Shown here: positions 32,872 to 43,157 of the stretch, one piece after another
How positions within the stretch are numbered: the first letter of the stretch is position 1
Layout of the letters: every line of letters begins with the position of its first letter
Source: Drosophila miranda
Taxonomy: Eukaryota; Arthropoda; Insecta; Diptera; Drosophilidae
DNA length: 64,000 nt
Direction: 5' to 3'
Assembly: GCF_003369915.1 (NCBI RefSeq)
Contig: NW_022881625.1
Coordinates: forward strand, 7,378,001-7,442,000
Notes under the pieces: generated by a model
Told to the model about the DNA's origin: nothing
Databases searched by the model: none
Seen by the model: only the letters and a program-made list of their open reading frames with translations
Translations under genes and position numbers: made by a program

Positions 32872-33964
32872 CTATGATTCTGCGTTTTTAGTTTAGTTTT
32901 TTTTTTTAGTTTTGCCGCATGGTTTGCATAAATTTCCATTTGGATTTCCATTGCCATTGCCATTGACTGCCTCGTTAGCTAGCCCCTTAGACCCATCAAC
33001 TTTTGATTGATTTGATCCGATACGCTACGCTCCTCAGCTTAGCTAAAGATTAATTTATAAAACAAAAGATATACAAAAAGGGTAATAAAAGAGTAGCGAA
33101 CAAGATTAAGAACCATTAACCATAATATGTCCGTAAACAACACACACATTTTGAACCGAATCATATCAAATGCAAAAAAAAACAAAACGAAAACAGAAAA
33201 CAGAAAACCAATTAGAGATAATAAAACTATTATAACGAAAAGAAAAAGAAATGAAAATTCAAGAATGCATAAATCTAACATTTGCAATTACAAAATATTT
33301 ACTCTGGTACAAAATGGTACATACAGTAAAGATATTCGTTTATACAATATTTACTGTCTATATAACCATTATATACTACTTACTTACTGACAACAAATTA
33401 TTAAGTGTTTTGTTCAATTTCATTATTCGTATGTTAATAAAAACAATTTCAGACTAACTTAAACTTACAGTCTGCTCTGAATACGGGTTAAATGCCAGTG
33501 CTGTGCTAGTTGATTTAGAGCCATCCTGCGTCCCTGGTCACCGGTGGATCAAGCCTTCAGAACAACAAAATCAATCAAACAACAACAATCAATTCAAAAA
33601 TCAATCAAACAACAAACAAAAATTAAACACTAGAGCTAAAAATCTTGTACAGGCTTCTACAGCTGAAAATCTTGTACAGGCTGAAATATTCTACATTCTA
33701 CAGCTGAAAATCTTGTACAGGCTGAAAATATTCTACATTCTACAGCTGAAAATCTTGTACAGGCTTCTACAGCTGAAAATCTTGTACAGGCTGAAATATT
33801 CTACATTCTACAGCTGAAAATCTTGTACAGGCTGAAAATATTCTACATTCTACAGCTGAAAATCTTGTACAGGCTTCTACAGCTGAAAATCTTGTACAGG
33901 TTGAAAATATTCTACATTCAACAGCTGAAAATACATTAATTATGTATAGTACATGTATAATACA
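32872..33964. other. AT-rich linker with minisatellite, unit 2
   Basis: Near copy of 13907-14920. It contains a longer minisatellite and ends at the 4-base target duplication of the gypsy insertion. Apart from small frames shared with unit 1 that show no domain, nothing coding is seen. Confidence 0.7.
33645..33935 (+). repeat. Minisatellite, unit 2 (expanded)
   Basis: Same CAGCTGAAAATCTTGTACAGG core as at 14693-14886, with about eight copies. The extra copies arise from duplication of a roughly 120-base higher-order block. Confidence 0.9.
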
Positions 33965-34251
33965 TGTAAGATTAATAATAATGTATCGTTTATTAATAGT
34001 GTTTTTCGAAAAAGAGTACAAAGTGTATGATTTAAGATGTGCAATTAATGAGTCTGTTCTTCCGACTTTTTGTTCAACTTTCTGCTTCTACTTCCAACAA
34101 CCGACTCCCGTATCGATAACCCCATATCGGTTAGGTCTTTTAAACATCGGTTAAGTCTGGTTATATCGGTTAGGTCTTATCGATGGTATCTTAAGTTCAA
34201 ATGTTAATTTAGATGGGATAGTGCTAACTGCTTGATACACTGTCCTTTACA
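33965..34251 (-). repeat. 3' LTR of gypsy element 1
   Basis: 287 bases; on the plus strand it reads TGTAAGATTAATAATAATG to GTCCTTTACA. It pairs with 37294-37580. Confidence 0.95.
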
Positions 34252-36001
34252 TTCGGCCCTCCTGCTCATCTTCATCTGTCCCAGATGATAATATATCATC
34301 GTTCTCTGAGACAAAACGCCATAGCTTCATATTGTCACTGCTCGTTGCTGTTATATTTGGCCCCTCGACATGAGCAACCTTTCTGATTCCCAACAGGTAG
34401 TGACGAAACTTCTTGAGTGCGAGGTATGCAGCTTTGACCTCCAAATAGTAACTGTGACGTTTGGACTCGGCTTGTGTAGTCTTTTTACTCCAATAGTAAA
34501 TCGGGTGGAAATTGCCATCAAACTGCTGCAACAAAACTGCTCCGAAACCTTCTTTGGATGCATCCGTGTGGAGTTCCGTTGGCGCTTCTCGTGAGTATAA
34601 ATGTAATACAGGTGCGATTAAAAGCAGATTCTTTAAGGTTTGTAGCGATTGTTGCTCTGCTTCGCCAATGTTGAAAACTGCTTCCTTCCTGAGTAGATTC
34701 GTGAGCGGCCGGGCAACTTGTGCATAGCCAGGGATGAACTTTCTGAAAAAGCCTGTGAGTCCCAGAAATGCTTGAACTGCTTTAATGTCTTTGGGCGTAG
34801 CAAACCGACTGACAGCTGCTGTCTTCTCATTGCCGGGCCAGATTCTCCCGTCCTCAATGTTATGGCCCAGAAAGCTAATGCGTGGCTGCATGAAGCTACA
34901 TTTCTTCCACTTGATCTTTAGGCCAAACTGCGCAGCTGTCTCCAGGACCAACTTTGTCTTCCTCATGCATACCTCGGGCGACGCGGCGTAAACAATTATG
35001 TCGTCCATATAAAGCTGCATAATGTCAGAGTTGATTAATTCTTGAAAAATATAGCTTACGAACCGAATGAACGCAGCTGGCGAGTTCTTGAATCAGAAAG
35101 GCGCTTTATTAAACTCGAATAATCCCTCCTTTGTAACAAAGGCCGTATACGACTTGCTTTGCTCTTCCATAGGCACATGGAAAAATCCGTTTTCAAGGTC
35201 CATTATGGTAAACCACTTAGCCGACTGCAGCTTTTCCAAGACTTCCTCCATGATCGGGACTGGGAAGCAGTCCAGCAATACCATGCTGTTTAACTTCCTG
35301 TAGTCTACGCAAACTCTAAGTGTACCATCTTTTTTCTTCACGACGACAACTCTGCTCGCTACATTTGAATACGACTTGCGCACGATTCCTTGCTCGATCC
35401 ATTCTTCGACTTGCTTCTTTACGGCACTGGCTTCGTCTGTTGATAAACGACTCGGTGAGTGATGAAACGGCTTGATTACTCCGTCGGGAACTATCTTCAG
35501 TTGGATTGGAGACTGCTTTGCAACTTCTGTGGGCATTTGGTAACTGTTTCTTATCATCTGTTCAACGTCTTTTTGATATTGCGGCGGAGCTACAAAGGAT
35601 GACTCTTCAGTTACATTATATATAAGAGCATGCTCATCTGTTGGCACAGGATCTGCGTCATGCTTCAAAAACGTGTATCCTTGCATATCAGCGACGAAAC
35701 GGAACTTTTTAATGAAATCATGCCCCAAAAGTGCGTCGAAATCAATCTGGCTACTGGGGACTACTAAAAATTTCTGTGTGGTCTGCAACTTATCCACGGT
35801 AACTTCTGCATTAAAGTATCCAACAGGCTTTGTTGATATCTGACCCAGACCGCGCAACATAGTTGTGCACTTCAAAAGTTTAACGTTTTTCATGGTCTTC
35901 AACATACTCTCTTTGATTATGGTTACATCTGACCCTGTATCCACAAGACAGTCAACAACAATGCCGTTTATTTGAATTTTTTTCATGCGACTGCGATCCA
36001 A
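34247..36001 (-). pseudogene. Gypsy element 1 pol: protease, RT, truncated RNase H
   Basis: One reading frame from 36001 to 34247, interrupted only by a TGA at 35093-35095 just after FEFNKAPF. The protease motif is VDCLVDTGSDVTII. RT blocks are LRVCVDYRKLNSM, FTIMDLENGFFHVPM and LYMDDIIVYA, where the aspartates are intact. The RNase H start is TELHTDASKEGFGAVLLQQ. RNase H sequence stops after KKFRHYLLGIRK and is replaced by a roughly 45-residue acidic tail ending in DEDEQEGRM at the LTR. This marks the internal deletion of the rest of RNase H and all of integrase. Such an element could only move with help from a relative. Confidence 0.85.
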
Positions 36002-36031
36002 AATGACGCGAACTTTATCAACTTTATCAGC

Positions 36032-36801
36032 TTAATAAGGACAGTTACGCGAAATGTGACCATTCTGATTGCACTTAAAACACTTTGTTTCGGCTTTGCA
36101 GTCTTTGCGTTTGTGTTCTCCTGATCCACAGTTATAGCAATATTCTTTTTTACCGCTTTGCCCACTTTGCTGCTTAAAACTCGTTTTATGCTGTTCGTTA
36201 TTGCCCTTCTTCTCCGATATGTTCAAACGATCATAGATATCGAACTCTTCTTTCAAGGCCCTGAAGGTCTTACAGCGATACATGGCATACTTATACTCGT
36301 TTCTTATGTCCAGACCGTTCACAATATGGCTTATAACAGCCGCGTGTTCAACATGTCCGACTGCTGCTATTTTTCTCATCTGCAGCAAGTACTCGTGCAT
36401 CGACTCACTACTCTTCCTCTTTCTTTCTTGCAGCAGCTTATGAATGTCTGCACTGTTATAGCTACATGTGAATTCATCCAATAATACGTTCTTGAGCTCC
36501 TCATAGGTGCACACGCATTCAGCTTCAAGGAAAAGCTTAGCTGTACCGGTCATTTTTCCTCTGGCCTGCACATACTTTTGCTTTTCAGTAAGCTCATATG
36601 CGTCGGCATTTTTTGGAATATCTCAAACCATTTTTCTATGGGAACCGATTTTCCATCACAATCGCTCACAACTTTTGTAAAATTATCTGGAGCGATCTTC
36701 ATTTCTCGTTGCTCATCGCAAAGCAGTTTCAAACTTAGCAACTTTATCATTTGATCAATCTTGTCATCAGTATTGTTTTCTGCATTTTCTAAATCTTCCA
36801 T
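36032..36801 (-). pseudogene. Gypsy element 1 gag
   Basis: Start ATG at 36801 (MEDLENAENNTDD). The first 83 codons end in a frameshift near 36560. The second part (36032-36571) has capsid-like helices and two CCHC knuckles, CYNCGSGEHKRKDC and CFKCNQNGHISRNC. A frame change to pol near 36000-36030 may be the natural gag-pol frameshift. Gag is therefore damaged by one shift. Confidence 0.75.
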
Positions 36802-37273
36802 CTCGTTTGCACTCGGGCGCGACGTTCCTGGTACAGCTTCTTCCTTCTCTCTCTATTTCCAGTGCAACGGCGGCGGTGTTTGCATCATTTTGCGGCTCTT
36901 TTCGACTTGTGTCTGTGTACCCGACGAGTGCTTGTCTTTTCTGTTTATAAGTGTGTATCACACACAACGTGTCTGTGCGTGTTTTTTCTGCTTGTGTACG
37001 TACTGCGCACGGACAAGGCGACGCTGCGGCGCGACAATGAATTTCACAATTTTCCAACCGAATTAAACGACCGATCTTTTATTAAACTCCGTGTCTACTG
37101 TTAGGCTCACAGAATTTGGATTGTTCAACTTAATGTTTATAGCCACCAACAACAACTTTACAACTTTATGTAGCTACAAACAACAACTTTAACAACTTTT
37201 CAACAATCCTCTTCTTGCATCAGCTTCTGCTTTCTTCTGTTTTTCTTTTTCACACACTCCGAGCTCTGTATTC
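36802..37273 (-). other. 5' leader of gypsy element 1
   Basis: Untranslated leader between primer-binding site and gag. Antisense frames here are incidental. Confidence 0.6.
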
Positions 37274-37291
37274 GACGCGGACGGGCCCCCA
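37274..37291 (-). promoter_or_regulatory. Primer-binding site of gypsy element 1 (tRNA-Pro-like)
   Basis: Minus strand reads TGGGGGCCCGTCCGCGTC, two bases in from the 5' LTR. It resembles the tRNA-Pro primer site known from retroviruses (TGGGGGCTCGTCCGGGAT) at 14 of 18 positions, by hand count. Confidence 0.6.
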
Positions 37292-37293
37292 AA

Positions 37294-37580
37294 TGTAAGA
37301 TTAATAATAATGTATCGTTTATTAATAGTGTTTTTCGAAAAAGAGTACAAAGTGTATGATTTAAGATGTGCAATTAATGAGTCTGTTCTTCCGACTTTTT
37401 GTTCAACTTTCTGCTTCTACTTCCAACAACCGACTCCCGTATCGATAACCCCTTATCGGTTAGGTCTTTTAAACATCGGTTAAGTCTGGTTATATCGGTT
37501 AGGTATTATCTATAGTATCTTAAGTTCAAATGTTAATTTAGATGGGATAGTGCTAACTGCTTGATACACTGTCCTTTACA
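37294..37580 (-). repeat. 5' LTR of gypsy element 1
   Basis: 287 bases, nearly identical to 33965-34251, with differences near the CCCCTTATCGG and GGTATTATCTATAG stretches. Confidence 0.95.
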
Positions 37581-37616
37581 TACATACTACATAAAATATA
37601 TAAAATAAAAAACAAA

Positions 37617-37648
37617 TTATTATTATTATTATTATTGTTATTATTATT
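37617..37648. repeat. TTA/ATT microsatellite, unit 2
   Basis: Same tract as 14949-14980, to the right of the gypsy insertion; it confirms that the insertion split a continuous linker. Confidence 0.9.
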
Positions 37649-37661
37649 AAAATTAATATAA

Positions 37662-38967
37662 TTATACTACATACCACAAAATATTTTCTAGCGTCTTATT
37701 TAATAATTTAATTTTTTGGTCCATTATTAGAAGAGCCATGAACACTACAGTTGTAGCATAATATACTGGGTTTCTGTTGAAATCTTCTTTAAACGATACT
37801 TTCATTATGTTTATAAAAATTGTTGATAAATGCTTGCCACGTTCCTCGAAGGTATTGCTGTTCATGTTGTTAAAACATATTGGTTCGTTTCTAAATTCGA
37901 AATGTTTTTCAACAGCGCGTAATAAGTTCATTATTTCATTTTTAATGATTTTTTTAACTTTATCAGACATTAGGTAGTCGGGCAAGTTGTCTTTTCTTTC
38001 CTGTATTCCTTGACATACATATTTGACAACAACAAATCCTCATGTATATCATTTTTTAGGATAACCTTTTTGAGGTGGGGCAGATCCCACAATATGGGGA
38101 ATTTTCCCCTTACACTTTTGCACGGCATGAAATTTGCCAAGCAGTGGTCGGATCCAACTGCCAACAGTTGACTTGACAAGCCCCCACTCTCAACCTCCCT
38201 CAATACTAAATCGATTCCTTCCTTGACCGCATTCCTGCCTAGCGCAGATGTTTTGGAAACGGGACAAATGTGGAAATACAAATAATGAATTTCATTCCCG
38301 TTAATTGGGATTGCAGCGACTGCAAGAATTTTCCATTTATGTACCGGTCCTATTTTTGCATATTGGTACCACGGCATGTGATACTCATCCATGTAAATGG
38401 AAAATTCTGAGTCGCTTAGTTTCTGTAAATTTACAGTCATGTTAATGCGTCCATTCATTATGTTTCCTTGCATTTTCAGTTCTTCCAATGCGTCCGTTAC
38501 CAGATTTTCGGGGGCCTGTACCTTTGTGCAATTCATTGCTCGCTTGAAGGCGACCAATATCGTTGACCAGATCATCGTTACCGACGATACCTGGAGGAAG
38601 AAAATTCTGATTCACCTGCTCCAATGTAATTGCCACAATCTACTCACCTTCAGTGTCGTCGTCGTCAACATCCATAGGCAATGTACCAACCAGCCGGTCC
38701 AGCGGTCCACACGGCAGATGGACCATCTGCCTCTTTGTCCTGATACGGCTCGAACAGATTGAGTTCATTTATGTCCTCATCGAAACACGACAATTGCGAC
38801 GGCTCCAACAGATTGAGTTCGTTTATGTCCTCATCGAAACACGACAATTGCGACGGCTCGAACATATCTTCCTCTATGTCATGATACGGCTCGAACAGAT
38901 TGAGTTCCTTTATGTCCTCATCGAAACACGACAATTTATGCATTTCTGAATCTATCGTTTTATCCAT
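37662..38967 (-). pseudogene. P-superfamily-transposase-like gene, copy C (broken)
   Basis: The N-terminal exon starts with ATG at 38967 and is open through four acidic repeats (EPSQLSCFDEDINELNL type), then shifts at a small insertion near 38720 (GATGGACCATCTG). The C-terminal frame is in two pieces, 37970-38575 and 37662-37985. They are split by a roughly 36-base deletion near 37990 and joined by CLPDY. The motifs SIYMDEYHMPW, VGSDHCLANF and ILWDLPHLKK are intact. Confidence 0.6.
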
Positions 38968-39426
38968 CTTGGCGCGGTTCTTGGGTTACTCTTATTAACT
39001 TATTTCACTCTTTTCTCTATTTTTGTCGATCGTCGAATAACTCGCCTCAGACTTATCGCAGTATAATATCGCATAAAACCTATCGCAGTATCATATCGCA
39101 GTATAATATCGCATAAAACTAATTGCAGTATAATATCTCGATCGGTTAGGGTTAATATATGTTGCCTTACAATTATTTTATTTTTATTTTTATACATGTT
39201 GAAATCAGGAAACTAGACGCGAAATTATGTGATATTTATCGGTCCGTATCGTATAGCAACAAAATATCTGTAAACGTTCTTCCTTCTTGATCGTCGTATT
39301 CGAATAAATGTGTGTTGGCATATCGAGTACATTGGTATTTCTTATAATACTATCGATGAGTAAATACCAAAACCATACATGCCCCGTTATTTAAAACATA
39401 AATAAAGAACACAAAATAAGACAAAG
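38968..39426. promoter_or_regulatory. Divergent intergenic region, copy C
   Basis: 459 bases between divergent starts; the same TATCGCAGTATAATATCGC repeats (about 39055-39135) as copy A. Probable shared promoter, by inference. Confidence 0.45.
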
Positions 39427-40565
39427 ATGTACATAAATTTGGGAGGTGTAAGAATTGACGGGGTGGACAGTGCCCTTGTTAATGTATTATGCGGGATATA
39501 CTGGGACCATCTGCAAGGCCGGAAAGTGCAAAGCCCGAAAGCACAGGAAATTGCCAAAATGACGTTGTCGTTCGGTGGAGTTCAAGTTTGCGACATAAGT
39601 GAAGCAGGAATGATTAATTTGTACTTATTTTTTCTGGACCATCAACGTAAGGGTAAGTAAATTAGTTACATTTATATTATATTCTTCTAATAATGTATTC
39701 CATTCAGCGGGGACGACGCACGCGAAGTATGCTGAGCCTGTTACTCAGGTGCAGAATATTTCTGTTCTGATGATATCTCAGGATATTGAGGATATTGACA
39801 ACAATATGAACGGTGATACGGAGGAGCCGGCCACAACTCAGGATATTGAGGATATTGACAATATGCACGGTGATACGGTGGAGTCGGCCACAACTCAGGA
39901 TATTGATGATATTGACAACAATATGCACGGTCATACGGAGGAGTCGGCCACAACTCACGATATTGGGGAGAATATTGACAACATTTCTGACAATATTCAC
40001 AATATTTCTGATTATACAGTCAATGATATGGAGTGTACTATTTCTGATGAAATATATGATTCGTCTGAGCCAGTGCACCACGTGGAGGAGAAGCAGGAGC
40101 AGGAGGTTCGGGAGGATCCGGACTTAAGTAAGTAAATAAGTAAAATTTTAAAAAAATACATATAATAACTTCTTAATTCTCCAGACATGTTTACTGAAGA
40201 CATTCTTAGTACTGAAAGTGGAAAGGACAATTTGAAAACACCGATTTCCCCAAAGGCTTCGCCCCCCCGTGCATGGCTGCAAGTGCAAACTATGCGGCAA
40301 AATGATTGGAAGGTTGAGCACCTTGGGAAACCACGTAATGAACCAACATTACACAGCAATAAGAGGTATGGTTTCAAGGAATTCGAAGACAATGCAAAAA
40401 TTGCTGCCGTTTTTAAGGAAAAAAAGTGACCATGTTAAGACTATCAGAGGAAACTGGGGTGCCGGCCGAGTATTTGAGGGCGATAGTCATGTGCAGCGAT
40501 GACTATAAAAAAATTGGGTGCCGCTTGTGGGCCGCCAAGACGGATGCAGAGAAGCTGAAGGACAT
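39427..40565 (+). pseudogene. Divergent acidic-repeat / C2H2 gene, copy C (exon 3 frameshifts)
   Basis: Best copy for the exon structure. Exon 1 is 39427-39652 (intact, 226 bases), exon 2 is 39708-40127 (intact), and exon 3 starts at 40185. The protein would read MYINLGGVRIDGVDSALVN, acidic repeats (DIEDIDNMHGDTVESATTQ), VHHVEEKQEQEVREDPDL, then MFTEDILSTESGKDNL. One extra C near 40263-40270 shifts the frame just before the zinc finger, and losses in two A runs near 40397 and 40420 shift it again. The finger itself, CKLCGKMIGRLSTLGNHVMN-QH, keeps both cysteines and both histidines in another frame. Function unknown; a DNA-binding role is a guess from the finger. Confidence 0.7.
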
Positions 40566-41350
40566 CAACCAATAACTGTTTCGTTTTTTAATTTTAATAT
40601 TTGATTTGGCTTGAGTAGACTGATCCAGAGAAGCTGAAGGACATCAACCAATAACTGTTTCGTTTATTAATTTTAATATTTGATTTGAGTAGAAAAACTC
40701 GCCTGTTATTCGTAAATGTAACGACTGAAAATAAACTTATTGACAAAAAAGGGAGGAGTATTTATATTGTGTGGGCGCCTTTGGGCCAAGAAATTATCAA
40801 AGTTATTCACGTCGCACAGTTTGGGAAAAAACTGGACTGGAGTGGAGTCGACTGGAGGGACTGCAATGACACTTGCCGGCTGGCGGCCTCTTGGAAATTT
40901 TAAGCCTCGTTAAGCTTCTGGTCAACCGCCTGGCTGGTCTGCTTGAGCGCTCCATCGAATGGATTAACCTTCGCTCTGGATATACTGGATGCCCTTTTGG
41001 ATTACAGGACTACCCTCTTTAGCGCCTTTGAATGGATAAACAAAGTGTATGTCCTACATGGATTACAGCCGTATAGCGCATCATAAAAGGTAAGAAATCA
41101 AGCCACAAATTGAATGCCGAACACAGCAAATGCTTAACCCATGACACCACCAAAAGGGGGAGAGGGAGTAGAGGGGGATGAGTGCCCCCTATTAATCCTG
41201 AGTGCTTCCTGTGATTTTATGTAAATTTGTACACGGGGAACAGAGGACTCCAAAGAGACCTCTCGAGCAGCAATTCAATGTACAAATGACAGGTTGGCTG
41301 TGACACAAAACAGCAGCTTAAGGAAGATGTAAAGCCAAGCAAAAATATAC
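40566..41350. other. Region downstream of gene 2, copy C
   Basis: Holds the 80-base tandem duplication (about 40560-40687) and the LLFVNVT...RLAASWKF frame (40685-40903, open here). As in copy A, the frame stays open past its TAA. The noncoding DNA then ends at a deletion junction near 41352. Confidence 0.45.
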
Positions 41351-41351
41351 C

Positions 41352-41887
41352 CCCTATCAGAGCCAGACCTGTCAGAGCCAGAGCGAGTTCAGCTCGATAG
41401 AGCGCACCGAGTCGGACTCGGAGTGGGAGGAGCTCTCCGACGGCCCTTCCCCAGGGTCTCCCCGCTGGAGTCCCTCGGCGCAGTCGTGCTCTCCACAATG
41501 CAGCCGGAGCACCGTCAGAGCATGGTGGCCTTGTACCACCTCGTCTTGGAGACCGCTGTGGTCAAGGTCGTGCTGCTGGTGCTGCAACTGCTGTGCTGCG
41601 CGGTGTTCTGGGTGGTCGAGAAGACCGTGGGCTTCAACGAAACCGTCGGCTCGAAGCGCCACCGATTGTGGAACAGCAAGTTCAAGCTGCGCACCATCCA
41701 GCGCCAGTTGATGTGGCGCATGGCCAATGCCCGGGGCGACGAGACGCTCGTCTTCTTTGCCGTGCTCATGACCACGCCCTGGCTGTTCTCCCTCAGCCTC
41801 CTGGGATTCATCATGTCCCTAGCGTCGCTCCTGAAGAAGACCGTCGAGCAGCTGGTGTTCCAGATACGCCTGCACCTCGTGCTCTAG
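41352..41887 (+). pseudogene. Two-segment membrane protein gene, copy C (5' deleted)
   Basis: Only the 3' part of exon 2 remains, fused to upstream noncoding sequence at TACCCCC|TATCAGAGCC. A one-C loss near 41448 (shared with copy A) shifts the frame before the membrane segments. The segments themselves (VVKVVLLVLQLLCCAVFWVV and the C-terminal one) are open to the TAG at 41885. Confidence 0.7.
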
Positions 41888-43157
41888 GGGCAGCCATCGA
41901 GCAGAAAGCAGCAAGCAGTATCCAATAACACACTGACAGAAGACACACGGCCACACGCCCGACACTCCACCCCTCCCCTAAGAGATGTTTGCACTTCCAT
42001 TTGGGCATCTATTTTCGTTGATGCTGGCATCGCAATACACGGAATCGTCTCTCCGTTTTTGGCCGCAATGAAAATAGATACCGAAATATTCGAAATTCAA
42101 AGTCAATTCCCACGAGAGAGAGCGAGACAGGCCTTCTTCTTTTGGTTTACGGCCTTTCTTTCTTCTGCCTTTGGCATCGCCCACTCCACTCTCTTTATTT
42201 TTCTTGCATTAAATTGGCAATAATATGAACTCGCCTTCTCTTTCTGCTTAGCAGTATTCCCCTGTCGCCGATAGCCCGCATCCTCTGCGTTCCAGAATCT
42301 GCGGAAGTTTCCAGCGGGGGCTACTGGCGTGCATCAGCCGTCGAGTAGATTGAATGGGAACGCTGCCATCATATATGTACTATGTGTGTGTGTGCCCAAC
42401 TAACGCAGACAACTGCGTTCTAGAATGAAATATTAATTCATTGGATACGCACACACAGATCCCCCTTCATCGCTCTCTGTTTCCCTCGGAGGGTGGCAGG
42501 GTACTGGGTGTCTACGCTGCTCGTCGCTGGCCTGTATCTTATCGCGCCTGCCTTGCTGTGTACCCACTGTAGATGCATATGTACATACAGTTGTTAATCA
42601 ATGTCCGTTGATTGTCGCATCGTTGCTTGGAAGTGGAATCCCCTAATATTAAAGCTGGGATCCTATGCCAGAGCAGAACGCAATACTTTTCATATCCCAC
42701 CTTGGGTTTCCTTAACCAATCCGATAACTTTCGACATTGACAATGAGGATTAATCAGCATTCGTTCGCTCACAGTCATTATCATAATGATGATGATAATG
42801 ATAATAATGTGCATGTGTGTGGTGTGTGACTCTCGTTTAGGACCTGAGCTCAAAAGTGCAATGCACGGCAGAAAAATCAACACGAGCTGATTCAAGGGGT
42901 AAAGATATGTATCTTTGGCACACCGAAGTGCCGACACTCTTTCAATTCAAGCTTGTTCACAGCCCAGCGATTCGCAAATGCGGCCAATGAGTATGTGTTG
43001 TGAGTATATAACAGCCCATCCGATCCGATCAGGCGATTCATCAGTGAAGATTTTCTCTCCTTTCGCTTTTCTGCCTAGTGGGGTCCCAAGTGTGGGAAAA
43101 GTCACGAGGGCGTGAAACTCAAGAAAAGCATGAAGAAAATTACGATTGAACCGGTGA
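41888..43157. other. Noncoding between convergent genes, copy C
   Basis: Homologous to 7491-8761 and 19850-21120. No gene seen. Confidence 0.6.

Larger units (their letters stand above)
33965..37580 (-). mobile_element. Ty3/gypsy element 1, integrase-less, with both LTRs
   Basis: 3.6-kb element on the minus strand bounded by two 287-base LTRs and a TACA target duplication (33961-33964 and 37581-37584). The empty site is readable in unit 1 near 14917. Gag with two zinc knuckles, protease, RT and RNase H are present. The region from late RNase H through integrase is deleted, leaving a short tail before the 3' LTR. The LTRs differ at about four positions, suggesting an insertion younger than most of its surroundings. 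Confidence 0.9.

Noticed and set aside
36761..37104. Overlapping frames in the gypsy leader
   Set aside because: Lie in untranslated leader on the wrong strand or without homology to retroelement proteins.
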